DNA from: an uncultured Prevotellaceae bacterium
GTDB taxonomy: Bacteria; Bacteroidota; Bacteroidia; Bacteroidales; Bacteroidaceae
Direction: 5' to 3'
DNA: 8,975 nt
Assembly (NCBI GenBank): GCA_937892315.1
Contig: CALAVF010000438.1
Span: 1 to 8,975, forward strand
Under the pieces are notes generated by a model. It worked only from the letters and a program-made list of their open reading frames with translations. It was not told the origin of the DNA and searched no databases. Numbering within the stretch: position 1 is the first letter of the stretch; each line of letters opens with the position of its first letter. Made by a program: the position numbers and the translations under genes. This document shows, in pieces, positions 1 to 8,260 of the stretch.

Positions 1-3000
1 CAAAGAGGCGCAGCACCATGCCGCCTTCCAATGGCAGATAGCGGAACACGTTCTGTTCGCCACGAATCTTGGGCTGAATGTTGCGGGCATGACGGAACTC
101 TTTCTCGTACCAATCGGCGTAGGACTTCCTGTAGTCGGTGGTGCTTCCTTCCTTGTCGGTAATGACCATGAACTGGGCACAGTAGTTGGGACCGCCTGCC
201 TTGAGTCCAGGACCGAAGGCGGAGAGTTTCATGCCGCCGAAGGGTTGACGGTTCACGATGGCTCCTGTGATGCCTCGGTTGATGTAGAGATTGCCTGCCA
301 TGACGTGGTTCTTCCAGTACTTCTGTTCTTGCTCGTCGAGCGACTGAAGTCCTGATGTCAGCCCGTAGTCGAGGCTGTTGACGAGGTCAACCGCTTCTTC
401 CAGCGTGTCGTAAGGAGTGACCGCCAAGAGCGGAGCGAACAGTTCGGTGCGGAAGGTGAAGGAAGTGGGTTTCACATGGATTTTCACCGTCGGCTTGAGG
501 ATGTATTTCTTTTCATCGACAAACTCAGGGGCGATGAGCCACTTCTCGCCTGGTTCGAGTTTGAACGCCTGTTCCAGTTTCTCGTTGTGGTTCGTTATCA
601 TCGGACCCACGATGTTGCCGGCATTCCACACACCGCCCACCTTGAGCGATGAAGCACAGTCTTTCAGTTTCTCGAAGAACTCGGGGTTGTCGTAAACCGA
701 ACGCTCCACCAGCAGGATGGAACAAGCCGAGCACTTCTGTCCAGCATTGCCGAAAGCACTGCGGCAAGCGTTCATGATGGCATGGTCGCGGTCGCCCTTG
801 GCAGAAAGTATCATCACGTTCTTGCCGCCCGTCTCGGCCGAGAGCGGCTTGCGTGGATTGGCATGAGCAATGGTCTGGGCTGTCTCGGTGCCGCCTGTCA
901 GGATGATGTGTTTCACCACAGGAGAGGAGGTCAGCAACGGAGTAGCCTCACGGTCGGTAATGATGACCTGAAGAGCCTCCTTCGGCACACCAGCCTCCCA
1001 GAACGCTTTGGCAAACAGCCAGGCAACGGGAGCAGCCACCGTGGCAGGTTTCAAGATGCAGGTGTTGCCCGAAGCCAGAGCAGCGACGACTCCTCCGCAG
1101 GGGATGGCACAAGGGAAGTTCCAAGGCGAGAGCACCAGCACAGTGCCCTTCGCCTTCATGTCGATGTCGGAGAGGGCGGCATATTTCTTCATCGTGGTGG
1201 TGTAGAAACGGCAGTAGTCGATACCTTCCGACACTTCCACGTCCGCCTCTTCCACGGTCTTGCCCGTGATGGCACACATGGAGCCGTTCAGGTCGCCACG
1301 CATCTGTCCGAGAATGTTGGCAGCCTTGTACATGATGCGGTGACGCTCCTCGATGGTGGTCTGCCTCCATCCGGCAGGGTCTTTCTCCGCAATGTCGAGA
1401 ATCTGAGCCGTCTGCACCTTGTTGGCACGCGACATCTCGCAGACAATCACATCGCCCTCCTGTGAGCGGTCATAGTATTTGGCATGGTCGTCGTTGTAAA
1501 CCAACTTGTCGCCAATCTGAGTGGGCAGCACATCACCAGGTTTCCAGTCGCCCCATTCTGCTTTCTCGCCCGACATCGTGCCCTTCGACTGCCACTTCGC
1601 AAAGATTTTCTCCACCCATTCCTGATTGCAGAAACGGTCGAAGTCGGTGTCTGGCTCGTTGAGCATCTCGTCCTGTGGCTCCTGACCCTCGTAAGGCTTG
1701 TTGCGGTCTTGAGTGCGGGTAGGCGTGTGGTCGAGCGTGTCCTTCATGTTGTAGGCGTTGATGAACTGCTGCTCCAGTTCCTTCCACTCTTTCGTGTTGG
1801 GTTTCAGCGAGAAAGAATGTGTCAGGAAGTTGTCGGGAGCCGTGTTCTCGTCCATGCGACGCACCAGATAACTGATGGCATTGAGGAAGTGCTCCTTCTT
1901 CACCACAGGGGTGTAGAGAATCACGTGGTTGCCCAACTTCTTCTGAGCCCTCCACACGTGGTTAGCCATGCCTTCCAGCATCTCGAAACAGAAGCAGTCC
2001 TTTGGTGTCTGATACATCTCGGTGAGCAGGTAGGCGTAGGAGATGGTGAAGAGGTTGTGAGACGCCATGCCGATGTGCAGCACCTTGGCGTTCTCGGGCT
2101 TCAAGCCACGCTCGATGATGTGCAGATAGTTGGCATCCACCTCTGTCTTGTTGCTCCTGACCGGATTGGGCCATCCTCTCATGTCGCTGACGATGTTTTC
2201 CATGTCGAGGTTGCAGCCCTTCACGATACGCATCTTGATGGGTGAACCACCGGCAGCCACACGCTCCTTGGCAAACTCCAGCAACTCTGTCTGGAATCCC
2301 CAGGCGTCGGGCAGATAAGCCTGCACCACGATACCTGCCTCGTAGTTCTTGAACTGTGGCAGAGAGAGCACGTCCTTGAAGAGTTTCATGGTCAGGTGAG
2401 CATCCTTGTACTCCTCCATGTCCAGATTGATGAACTTCGGCTTGGTCACACCGTTCGGGTCAGTATAAGGATTGTCAATCGCCGCCTGATAGAGTGCCGA
2501 CATACGCTTGATGAGTTCGGGGAAGCACTCCTTGTAGTTCAGTGCATGGGTCTGAGCATAAATGCCCGAAATCTTCACGGAGATATAGTTGATGTCTGGC
2601 TCTTTCAGTGCCTCCAGATAGGAGTAGTAACGCTTGTCTGCCTCACCGTCGCCCAGCACGACCTCGCCCAGCAGGTTCACGTTCTGACCGATGTTCTGGT
2701 CAAATCGGGTAGCCAAGTGTTTGGTCAGGTTGGGACGAGCCTGGTCGATAATCACACGACTGGTGTCTCGGCGGAGTCTCCACTTGATGATAGGCACCGC
2801 AGCCCAGTTGAAAAGAGGCAGGTAGGCAAACTTCTGATACATCCAGAAGAGGAAGTGGTCGCCTGCATCAAGAAACTTAGGAATACCATACTGGTCCATC
2901 AGGTCTTTCACACGGATAGCCAATTTCTGCGTGTCTCTCACCTGACTGGTCTCGTCCAGCATACGCACGATGAACTTCTTGTCGTTCGGTGTAGTCACCA

Positions 3001-3121
3001 TCGTGCCATACATGTGCTGCTCATTCTTTTCGGTCTTGGTCAGACCCGAATAACTCTCATCGTAGAGTTTCCTCATCCACGAGAAAACTTCTTCAATGGT
3101 CGGTAGTTTCTGTTCAGCCAT
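1..3121 (-). CDS. putA: Bifunctional proline dehydrogenase / L-glutamate gamma-semialdehyde dehydrogenase (PutA type), C-terminus cut by window edge
   Basis: Oxidises proline to pyrroline-5-carboxylate with FAD, then the semialdehyde to glutamate with NAD. The frame is open from the ATG at 3121 to the window edge (1040 codons), so the last part is missing. The proline dehydrogenase half covers about residues 80-440: LLGEVVLGD near 150, VKISGIYAQ at 182, KGCNLDMENI near 310, NYLHII at 331, and YLVRR at 418-422, whose two arginines match the proline-carboxylate-binding pair of PutA. The aldehyde dehydrogenase half starts near 520: SPWNFP near 665, the Rossmann-type LTGGTE near 739, general base Glu763 in SAETGGKN, nucleophile Cys797 in NAGQKCSA, and QPFGGMKLSAFGPG near 960. 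The Glu-Cys spacing of 34 is normal for the family. There is no N-terminal ribbon-helix-helix domain, so it is not an autorepressor of the E. coli kind. It has its own promoter just upstream. I saw no frameshift in the segments I translated. Confidence 0.95.
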   Translation of the reverse strand, partial: MAEQKLPTIEEVFSWMRKLYDESYSGLTKTEKNEQHMYGTMVTTPNDKKFIVRMLDETSQVRDTQKLAIRVKDLMDQYGIPKFLDAGDHFLFWMYQKFAYLPLFNWAAVPIIKWRLRRDTSRVIIDQARPNLTKHLATRFDQNIGQNVNLLGEVVLGDGEADKRYYSYLEALKEPDINYISVKISGIYAQTHALNYKECFPELIKRMSALYQAAIDNPYTDPNGVTKPKFINLDMEEYKDAHLTMKLFKDVLSLPQFKNYEAGIVVQAYLPDAWGFQTELLEFAKERVAAGGSPIKMRIVKGCNLDMENIVSDMRGWPNPVRSNKTEVDANYLHIIERGLKPENAKVLHIGMASHNLFTISYAYLLTEMYQTPKDCFCFEMLEGMANHVWRAQKKLGNHVILYTPVVKKEHFLNAISYLVRRMDENTAPDNFLTHSFSLKPNTKEWKELEQQFINAYNMKDTLDHTPTRTQDRNKPYEGQEPQDEMLNEPDTDFDRFCNQEWVEKIFAKWQSKGTMSGEKAEWGDWKPGDVLPTQIGDKLVYNDDHAKYYDRSQEGDVIVCEMSRANKVQTAQILDIAEKDPAGWRQTTIEERHRIMYKAANILGQMRGDLNGSMCAITGKTVEEADVEVSEGIDYCRFYTTTMKKYAALSDIDMKAKGTVLVLSPWNFPCAIPCGGVVAALASGNTCILKPATVAAPVAWLFAKAFWEAGVPKEALQVIITDREATPLLTSSPVVKHIILTGGTETAQTIAHANPRKPLSAETGGKNVMILSAKGDRDHAIMNACRSAFGNAGQKCSACSILLVERSVYDNPEFFEKLKDCASSLKVGGVWNAGNIVGPMITNHNEKLEQAFKLEPGEKWLIAPEFVDEKKYILKPTVKIHVKPTSFTFRTELFAPLLAVTPYDTLEEAVDLVNSLDYGLTSGLQSLDEQEQKYWKNHVMAGNLYINRGITGAIVNRQPFGGMKLSAFGPGLKAGGPNYCAQFMVITDKEGSTTDYRKSYADWYEKEFRHARNIQPKIRGEQNVFRYLPLEGGMVLRLF

Positions 3122-3179
3122 AACATTCAAAAAAGGTTAGTAGGTTAAAGTTTTTTTTAAGTTAGCCAATCTCTGCTTG

Positions 3180-3209
3180 CAAAGGTACACAACTATTCTT
3201 AATAAACAA
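3180..3209 (-). promoter_or_regulatory. Bacteroidetes-type promoter of putA
   Basis: On the minus strand, TTG (3209-3207) is followed by 19 bp and then TACCTTTG (3187-3180). This fits the Bacteroides sigma-ABfr consensus of a -33 TTG/TTTG and a -7 TAnnTTTG. Transcription would begin near 3173, giving a leader of about 50 nt that is A-rich before the ATG and has no Shine-Dalgarno sequence. The -33 element lies inside one arm of the dyad at 3208-3255. Confidence 0.75.
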
Positions 3210-3255
3210 TGGCACTTTGCAAGAATTTTTATCTTTTTACTTACAAAATGCCATT
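3208..3255 (-). terminator. Inverted repeat after yitT; possible terminator of leuS-yitT or operator of putA
   Basis: AATGGCACTTTG (3208-3219) pairs with CAAAATGCCATT (3244-3255) over 12 positions with a single C/A mismatch and a 24-nt AT-rich loop. It begins 26 nt past the yitT stop codon, so it could form a hairpin at the 3' end of that transcript. The U-tract after it is weak, so termination is uncertain. The arm nearest putA overlaps the putA -33 element, so an operator role is an alternative. Confidence 0.45.
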
Positions 3256-3281
3256 ATTTTCACAAAAAAGTTCCTTCTGCC

Positions 3282-4556
3282 TTACTTTTTCTTCTTTTCC
3301 AAGTAGGTCTTCAAGGCGTCGAGGTTCTCGTGCTCGGTGATGCCGTATTCTGTCTGGTCGTATTTCCCTTGCACCAGGGTGACAGTTCCGTCCTTAGCCA
3401 GATAGAAGGCATCGAAGCCGAAAAACTTCTTGATGAAGGAGACACGCTTGCGAGGCTCTTGTCCGAGAATGACGGAATAGAACTCCTTTCGGGTGTCGCA
3501 ACCCACTTGCAGGAGGGAACGGATGTCGTAGTAGTCGCCCAGCGCGGTCTGAGCAGTGTCTATCTTGGTTGTGTTGTTGGTCACACACACCAGCACCGTG
3601 TTCTTCTTCCGCTTCTCCTCCTTGTTCTTCTTGGAGAGGAAATTTTTGGAGGTTCCGTCGCTCACCTTCATCTGGTCGAATCCCTCGCCCCACACACCGC
3701 TGGCATCCGTCATGCTGACAAAGGCGTAGGGGTCAATCCGTTTCACCATCCGCAGAATCATGGCTTGGTCACGCCGACGAATCACACTCACAATGACAGG
3801 ACGGTCGGTGTGTGTGTACCATCCTTGCCCGTCCAGCATCGTCACACCGTGGTGGGTGCTGACGATGGCGTCGGCGATGGCATCAGGATTGCGTGAGAAA
3901 ATCATGAACTGAACCGACTGGTGACGACGACGCATCCAGTAGTCGATGGTGGCAGAACAGATGAAGAGCATCACGAAGCCATAAATGATACGGAACCAGT
4001 CGTGGAAGATGAAGTAGCAGGAGGAGATGATGACCACGTCGCAAGCCATGATGACCGAACCCAGCGACATGTTCTTGTACTTGTTCACAATGGCGGCGAT
4101 GATGTCCGTTCCGCCCGTGCTGCCGTTGTTCTCAAAGCACAGAGCCACTCCCGTACCACACAAGATGGCTCCCAAAACACAAGCCATGAAGGACTCCTCG
4201 CCAATCAACTGTGGCAGCATCGTTTTTCCCGCATGAGCAGGGTCGGGCACCTCGATGAGTCGCTGCATCAGCCACAAGACGAAGGTCATGAAGAAAACCG
4301 CATAGATGGTCTTGATGCAGAAACGGATGCCCAACTCCTTGACGGCGACAATGAGCAGGATTGCATTGATAATCACGTAGGTCACCTGCACCTCAACACC
4401 TGTCACATAGTAGATGATGGACGAAATACCCGCCACACCGCCTGTGGTCAAACTGTAGGGCAGCATGAACACCGTCACGCCTATGGCATAAAGGATTACA
4501 CCCACAGAGATGAGGGCATAATCCTTCAGTTCATGTAATACGTAAGATTTGGTCAT
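3282..4556 (-). CDS. YitT-family membrane protein (DUF161 + DUF2179) with an extra C-terminal region
   Basis: The 424-residue protein belongs to the YitT family, whose transport or other role is not settled. Residues 1-205 hold about six hydrophobic segments (roughly 12-34, 40-52, 57-73, 80-100, 122-141 and 165-203). They include the family signatures SLTTGGVAGIS at 35-45 and ENNGSTGGTDI at 142-152. Residues 211-297 form the cytoplasmic DUF2179 domain and end in the characteristic GEGF at 290-293. Most relatives stop near there. Here a lysine-rich linker (309-319) leads into a further soluble region up to 424, which is the odd part of this gene (see findings). The ATG shares one base with the leuS stop codon (TAATG), so translation is probably coupled to leuS and no separate promoter is needed. 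The stop codon is TAA at 3284-3282. Confidence 0.9.
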   Translation of the reverse strand: MTKSYVLHELKDYALISVGVILYAIGVTVFMLPYSLTTGGVAGISSIIYYVTGVEVQVTYVIINAILLIVAVKELGIRFCIKTIYAVFFMTFVLWLMQRLIEVPDPAHAGKTMLPQLIGEESFMACVLGAILCGTGVALCFENNGSTGGTDIIAAIVNKYKNMSLGSVIMACDVVIISSCYFIFHDWFRIIYGFVMLFICSATIDYWMRRRHQSVQFMIFSRNPDAIADAIVSTHHGVTMLDGQGWYTHTDRPVIVSVIRRRDQAMILRMVKRIDPYAFVSMTDASGVWGEGFDQMKVSDGTSKNFLSKKNKEEKRKKNTVLVCVTNNTTKIDTAQTALGDYYDIRSLLQVGCDTRKEFYSVILGQEPRKRVSFIKKFFGFDAFYLAKDGTVTLVQGKYDQTEYGITEHENLDALKTYLEKKKK

Positions 4557-7522
4557 TATTTTTTCAATACGATGTTAATCATCTTACCAGGAACCACAAT
4601 CACCTTTGCCACCGTGAAGCCTTCCATCCACTTGGCTGACTGCGGGTCGGCAAGGGCTGCTTTCTCGGCATCTTCCTTCGACACGTCGGCAGGGAACTCC
4701 AGTGGGAAACGAGCCTTGCCGTTGAAGGCAACCATCATCTTCACAGAGTCTTCCTTCAGGTAATCCTCGTTGAAAGCAGGCCAAGGAGCATCACAAACCG
4801 TGGTGGTGTGACCCAGCAGGTGCCAGAGTTCTTCGGCAAGGTGAGGACAGAACGGAGCCAACAGGATGACCAGCGTCTCCTTCACCTCGCGGCTGGTGCT
4901 CTTCAGTTTGGTGAGTTCGTTCAGACACACCATGAAGGCAGCAATCGTCGTGTTGTAAGAGAACGCCTCGATGTCGGTGGTTTCTTTCTTGATGAGGGTG
5001 TGCAGAGCCTTCAGTTCTTCCTTGGAGGGAGCATTGTCTGTGGAATTGATAGCACCTTCTTCTGTCGTCATAAATTTCCAGAGTTTCTTCAGGAAGCGGT
5101 GGCAACCGTCAATGCCGTTGGTGTCCCAAGGCTTGCTCTGCTCCACAGGACCGAGGAACATCTCGTAGAGACGCAGGGTGTCAGCACCAAACTTCTCCAC
5201 AATCATGTCGGGGTTGACCACGTTGAACATACTCTTCGACATCTTCTCCACAGCCCATCCGCAGATGTACTTGCCCTCGTCGTTGAGGATGAACTCGGCT
5301 GTGTTGTATTCAGGACGCCAAGCCTTGAAAGCCTCCACATCGAGCACGTCGGCACTCACGATGTTCACATCTACATGGATAGGAGTCACGTCATTGAAAG
5401 AAAGTTCTTGGGTGCTTTGCCCCAAGTCTTTCTTTATCTTGTCGAAGGAAACAAACGTGTTCGTGTCCTTGATGCGATACACAAAATTGCTCCTTCCCTG
5501 AATCATGCCCTGATTGATGAGTTTCTGGAAAGGCTCTTCCTTGCAAGACACACCGAGGTCGAAGAGGAACTTGTTCCAGAATCGGCTGTAAATCAAGTGA
5601 CCTGTGGCATGTTCGCTACCACCCACGTAGAGGTCCACATTCTGCCAGTACTCGTCAGCATCCTTGCTCACCAGTGCCTCGTTGTTGTGTGGGTCCATGT
5701 AGCGGAGGTAATAAGCAGAACTGCCCGCAAAACCTGGCATGGTGTAGAGTTCGATGGGGAAAACCGTTTGAGGCTTCGGGCAACGCTCCGAAGAACCCTC
5801 AAACGAGTCTATCTTCGAGTTCTCCACAATCTTTTTGTTCACCTCATCCCAAGCCCACACGGTGGCATTGCCCAGTGGTGGCTCTCCTGTCTCAGTAGGC
5901 AGGAACTTATCCACTTCTGGAAGTTCAATCGGCAGGCACTCTTCTGGAATCATCGTCGGAATGCCATTCTTGTAATAGACAGGGAATGGCTCTCCCCAAT
6001 AACGCTGACGGGAGAAGATGGCATCACGCAGACGGTAGTTCACCTTCACACGACCCAAGCCTGCTTCCTTCACGTATTTCTTCGTCTTGGCGATGGCTTC
6101 CTTCACAGTGCAACCGTTGAGGCTGAAATCGATGTAGGGCTTCACATCCTTGCGAGGTGAGTTCGTCACGATACCTTCCTTGGCATCATAACTCTCCTCA
6201 CTCACGTCAGCACCCTCAATCAGCGGAATAATCGGCAGGTTGAAGTGCTTGGCAAAAGCGTAGTCGCGGCTATCGTGAGCAGGTACAGCCATAATGGCAC
6301 CTGTGCCATAGCCAGCCAACACATATTCTGAAATCCAAATCGGATTCTTCTCGCCTGTGAATGGGTTGATGGCATACGAACCGGAGAACACGCCTGTCAC
6401 CTTGTGGTCAATCATACGCTCTCTCTCCGTGCGACCCTTCACATACTTGATGTATTCCTCCACTGCCGCTTTCTGTTCGGCAGTCGTCACTTTCTCCACC
6501 AGTTCGCTCTCAGGAGCCAACACCATGAAGGTGACACCAAACATCGTGTCGGCACGAGTGGTGAAGATGGTGAAGGAATCATCGCTGTCAGCAATCTTGA
6601 ACTCCACTTCTGCACCTTCACTTCGACCAATCCAGTTCTTCTGAGTCTCTTTGATGGATTCACTCCACTGAATCGTCTCCAGACCGTCCAAGAGTCGCTG
6701 AGCGTATGCACTCACACGGAGGCACCACTGCCTCATCTTCTTCTGCTCCACAGGGAAACCGCCACGCACACTCACGCCGTCCACCACTTCGTCATTTGCC
6801 AGCACAGTGCCCAGTCCTGCACACCAGTTCACCATCGTCTCGCCCATGAAGGCAATGCGGTAGTTCATCAGCACATCACTCTTCTTCTTCTCGCCCCACG
6901 ACTTCCATTCATCAGCCGTAAACGTGAGGTTCTCCGTTTGAGCCACATCGAGGTCTTCCAGTCCCTTTGTTCCATTCTTCTCAAAGTATGCAACCAACTC
7001 TTCAATAGGTCTCGCCTTCCCAGCCGGATGGCTCCCCTCGCCCTTCACGGGAGAGGGGTTGGGGGAGAGGGTCTTCTTACTGAAGAACGAACCAAACATC
7101 TTCTGGAAAGCCCACTGTGTCCACTTGTAATACTCAGGCGAACAAGTCCGCACCTCTCTGTTCCAATCGAAGCAGAAGCCAATCTTGTCCAACTGCTCAC
7201 GATAGCGGTCAATATTCTGGAAAGTAGTCTTCTCAGGGTGCTGCCCCGTCTGAATCGCATACTGTTCAGCAGGCAGTCCGTATGCATCATACCCCATCGG
7301 GTTCAGCACATTATATCCCTGCAAACGCTTGAAACGTGCGTAGATGTCACTGGCGATATATCCAAGCGGATGTCCCACATGCAGACCCGCCCCACTCGGA
7401 TAGGGGAACATGTTCAACACATAAAACTTCGGCTTGCTCTTGTCCTCAGCAACCTGATAGGTCTTCTCCTCCACCCACCGCTGCTGCCATTTCTTCTCGA
7501 TCTCTCTAAAATTGTATTCCAT
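4556..7522 (-). CDS. leuS: Leucyl-tRNA synthetase
   Basis: Class I synthetase that attaches leucine to tRNA-Leu in the cytoplasm, 988 residues. The ATP-binding HIGH motif appears as HVGH at 48-51 and the second signature as KMSKS at 760-764. The editing domain (CP1) is present, with [12 protein letters not shown] at 321-332 and AVPAHDSRD at 412-420; the last Asp is probably the one that positions the substrate amino group. The zinc-module region (about 232-266) has kept only one cysteine, so it probably binds no zinc. The anticodon-binding domain follows, with [12 protein letters not shown] at 889-900. The start is the ATG at 7522, the only one matching the family N-terminus (MEYNF). Residues 151-164 come from an inserted palindromic repeat, which adds to a length above the roughly 940 I recall for Bacteroides. 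It is the first gene of a leuS-yitT operon driven by the promoter at 7551-7582, with a leader of only about 20 nt. Confidence 0.97.
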   Translation of the reverse strand: MEYNFREIEKKWQQRWVEEKTYQVAEDKSKPKFYVLNMFPYPSGAGLHVGHPLGYIASDIYARFKRLQGYNVLNPMGYDAYGLPAEQYAIQTGQHPEKTTFQNIDRYREQLDKIGFCFDWNREVRTCSPEYYKWTQWAFQKMFGSFFSKKTLSPNPSPVKGEGSHPAGKARPIEELVAYFEKNGTKGLEDLDVAQTENLTFTADEWKSWGEKKKSDVLMNYRIAFMGETMVNWCAGLGTVLANDEVVDGVSVRGGFPVEQKKMRQWCLRVSAYAQRLLDGLETIQWSESIKETQKNWIGRSEGAEVEFKIADSDDSFTIFTTRADTMFGVTFMVLAPESELVEKVTTAEQKAAVEEYIKYVKGRTERERMIDHKVTGVFSGSYAINPFTGEKNPIWISEYVLAGYGTGAIMAVPAHDSRDYAFAKHFNLPIIPLIEGADVSEESYDAKEGIVTNSPRKDVKPYIDFSLNGCTVKEAIAKTKKYVKEAGLGRVKVNYRLRDAIFSRQRYWGEPFPVYYKNGIPTMIPEECLPIELPEVDKFLPTETGEPPLGNATVWAWDEVNKKIVENSKIDSFEGSSERCPKPQTVFPIELYTMPGFAGSSAYYLRYMDPHNNEALVSKDADEYWQNVDLYVGGSEHATGHLIYSRFWNKFLFDLGVSCKEEPFQKLINQGMIQGRSNFVYRIKDTNTFVSFDKIKKDLGQSTQELSFNDVTPIHVDVNIVSADVLDVEAFKAWRPEYNTAEFILNDEGKYICGWAVEKMSKSMFNVVNPDMIVEKFGADTLRLYEMFLGPVEQSKPWDTNGIDGCHRFLKKLWKFMTTEEGAINSTDNAPSKEELKALHTLIKKETTDIEAFSYNTTIAAFMVCLNELTKLKSTSREVKETLVILLAPFCPHLAEELWHLLGHTTTVCDAPWPAFNEDYLKEDSVKMMVAFNGKARFPLEFPADVSKEDAEKAALADPQSAKWMEGFTVAKVIVVPGKMINIVLKK
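7031..7072 (-). repeat. Palindromic GC-rich repeat inserted in frame in leuS
   Basis: These 42 bp encode [14 protein letters not shown], residues 151-164 of LeuRS. CCCCTC (7034-7039) pairs with GAGGGG (7053-7058), and inside that CCC (7041-7043) pairs with GGG (7049-7051) around a 5-nt loop, with one mismatch between the two stems. A second G-rich run follows at 7061-7071. Peptides reading [11 protein letters not shown] are a familiar translation of a dispersed intergenic repeat in many bacterial genomes (recalled, not searched). The element is exactly 14 codons long with no stop, and it lies between the aligned family segments [10 protein letters not shown] and KARPIEEL. Its edges may extend several codons further on each side (about 148-168). 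Confidence 0.75.
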
Positions 7523-7540
7523 TGTTTTGTCAAGTTTTCA

Positions 7541-7691
7541 AATTTGGGTGCAAAGGTACGACTAAGTGAGCGAAAAACCAAATTTCTTCACTCATTTTCT
7601 ATTTTTTAGTGGTGTTCAGGCGAACAAGTTCGGAGTCTTTGAGGTTTTCCGAACGTGAGTACCTTCGGCGGAGCCAAAGGTGGTGATAAAG
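7541..7691 (+). repeat. Left arm of a long inverted repeat flanking the intergenic core
   Basis: This arm matches the reverse complement of 8438-8614. The outer 102 bp (to about 7642) agree at roughly 85% by eye. The best block is 7608-7643, which matches the complement of 8513-8549 with only one inserted base. The inner part (7649-7691) matches again after a gap. The arm contains the whole leuS promoter. Reading inward it has three potential hairpins: GTTC/GAAC (7614-7625), GTTCGG/CCGAAC (7628-7633 with 7649-7654), and the pair around 7661-7681. It ends close to the leuS start codon, and no clear target-site duplication was seen. Confidence 0.85.
7551..7582 (-). promoter_or_regulatory. Bacteroidetes-type promoter of leuS-yitT
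   Basis: On the minus strand, TTTG (7582-7579) is followed by 20 bp and then TACCTTTG (7558-7551). The ATG is 29 nt beyond the -7 element, so the leader is about 20 nt and leaves no room for a leucine leader peptide or T-box. The promoter lies wholly inside the left repeat arm and mirrors the phosphatase promoter at 8573-8604. Confidence 0.8.
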
Positions 7692-8027
7692 AATGAAACA
7701 TAAAGAATTGAACATCCTTTTTCATCATTTCTTTCACCATTTTTATATGAAACACTCCACACTATTTCGACAGGTTCCACTTTCCATCTTTGATACAGCA
7801 TTAGCATGATTGTTATTTTCACAGCATAAAAATAGGGAGAATGTATTTTGTAACAAACATTTTTTGTAGAAAAGTGTATTTTGCAAGATACAGTTCTGCC
7901 ATGTTATACAATTTTTCACCTTATAAGTAAGTGCTCAATCTGTGATGTCATGATTTTCTGTGGCGGATGTCCTGTTTTTTCTGTGTGTCGTCACCTTTGT
8001 TTTCTTTTGCCGCAGACGTGTTAAATA

Positions 8028-8155
8028 TTTGGCTTGATGATAATTTTCAATTTGGCTTGATTATACAAAATATTTTGGCTTGAATACACTGAATTGTAAT
8101 CAAGCCAAATTGAAAGTTGTATTCAAGCCAAATCATTTCTTATAATCAGGCTAAA
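8028..8155. repeat. Symmetric array of six TTTGGCTTGA sites, 23-bp period, three direct and three inverted
   Basis: Direct copies of TTTGGCTTGA begin at 8028, 8051 and 8074. Inverted copies TCAAGCCAAA begin at 8100 and 8123, with a degenerate one (TCAGGCTAAA) at 8146. All neighbouring copies within each half are exactly 23 bp apart, and the whole is a dyad centred at 8091.5. The longest matches are 8045-8063 with 8097-8115 (19 of 19) and 8074-8088 with 8118-8132 (15 of 15). The outer pair 8028-8043 with 8140-8155 matches at 13 of 16. The function is unknown. The form suits a cruciform, a structured RNA or a set of phased protein-binding sites. Confidence 0.85.
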
Positions 8156-8170
8156 ATGTTTAGAGATTGT

Positions 8171-8189
8171 GGAAGGGAGGGAGGGAAGG
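8171..8189 (+). other. G-rich run with quadruplex potential
   Basis: The plus strand reads GG, GGG, GGG, GGG, GG separated by one or two A residues. This permits a two-layer G-quadruplex and perhaps a three-layer one with a bulge. It lies 15 bp beyond the six-site array inside a longer purine-rich stretch (to about 8225). No function can be assigned. Confidence 0.35.
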
Positions 8190-8240
8190 CTGTGGAAGAA
8201 GGATGGTGAAGGATGCGGAAGAGATAAGCATGATAACCAC

Positions 8241-8260
8241 CAAAGCCCTGAAGGGTTTTG
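8241..8260. other. Short hairpin in the intergenic core
   Basis: CAAAGCCC (8241-8248) pairs with GGGTTTTG (8253-8260) across a TGAA loop: eight pairs, one of them G-T. No T-run follows on either strand, so it is not a typical intrinsic terminator. Confidence 0.4.

Noticed and set aside
232..266. Loss of zinc cysteines in LeuRS (protein residues 232-266) as a novelty
   Set aside because: From memory, other Bacteroidales LeuRS sequences also lack these cysteines, so it is probably lineage-typical and not unusual.
782..3106. Plus-strand open frames of 227-253 codons opposite putA
   Set aside because: Low-complexity, His/Val/Leu-rich translations antisense to well conserved PutA motifs; no independent support.
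7523..7560. Leucine attenuator or T-box in the leuS leader
   Set aside because: The predicted leader is only about 20 nt, too short for either.
4808..7609. Long plus-strand open frames of 450 and 401 codons opposite leuS
   Set aside because: They are shadows of the leuS coding frame: their peptides match no family, and the minus-strand protein is a clear full-length LeuRS.
7616..7822. Possible 68-residue minus-strand protein ending in the left arm
   Set aside because: No promoter, start context or family resemblance, and its end is the repeat arm. A related GTHVR-containing peptide arises from the other arm simply because the DNA is repeated.
8028..8155. CRISPR array
   Set aside because: The repeated unit is only 10 bp, the 13-bp spacers are too short, half of the copies are inverted, and no cas gene is present.
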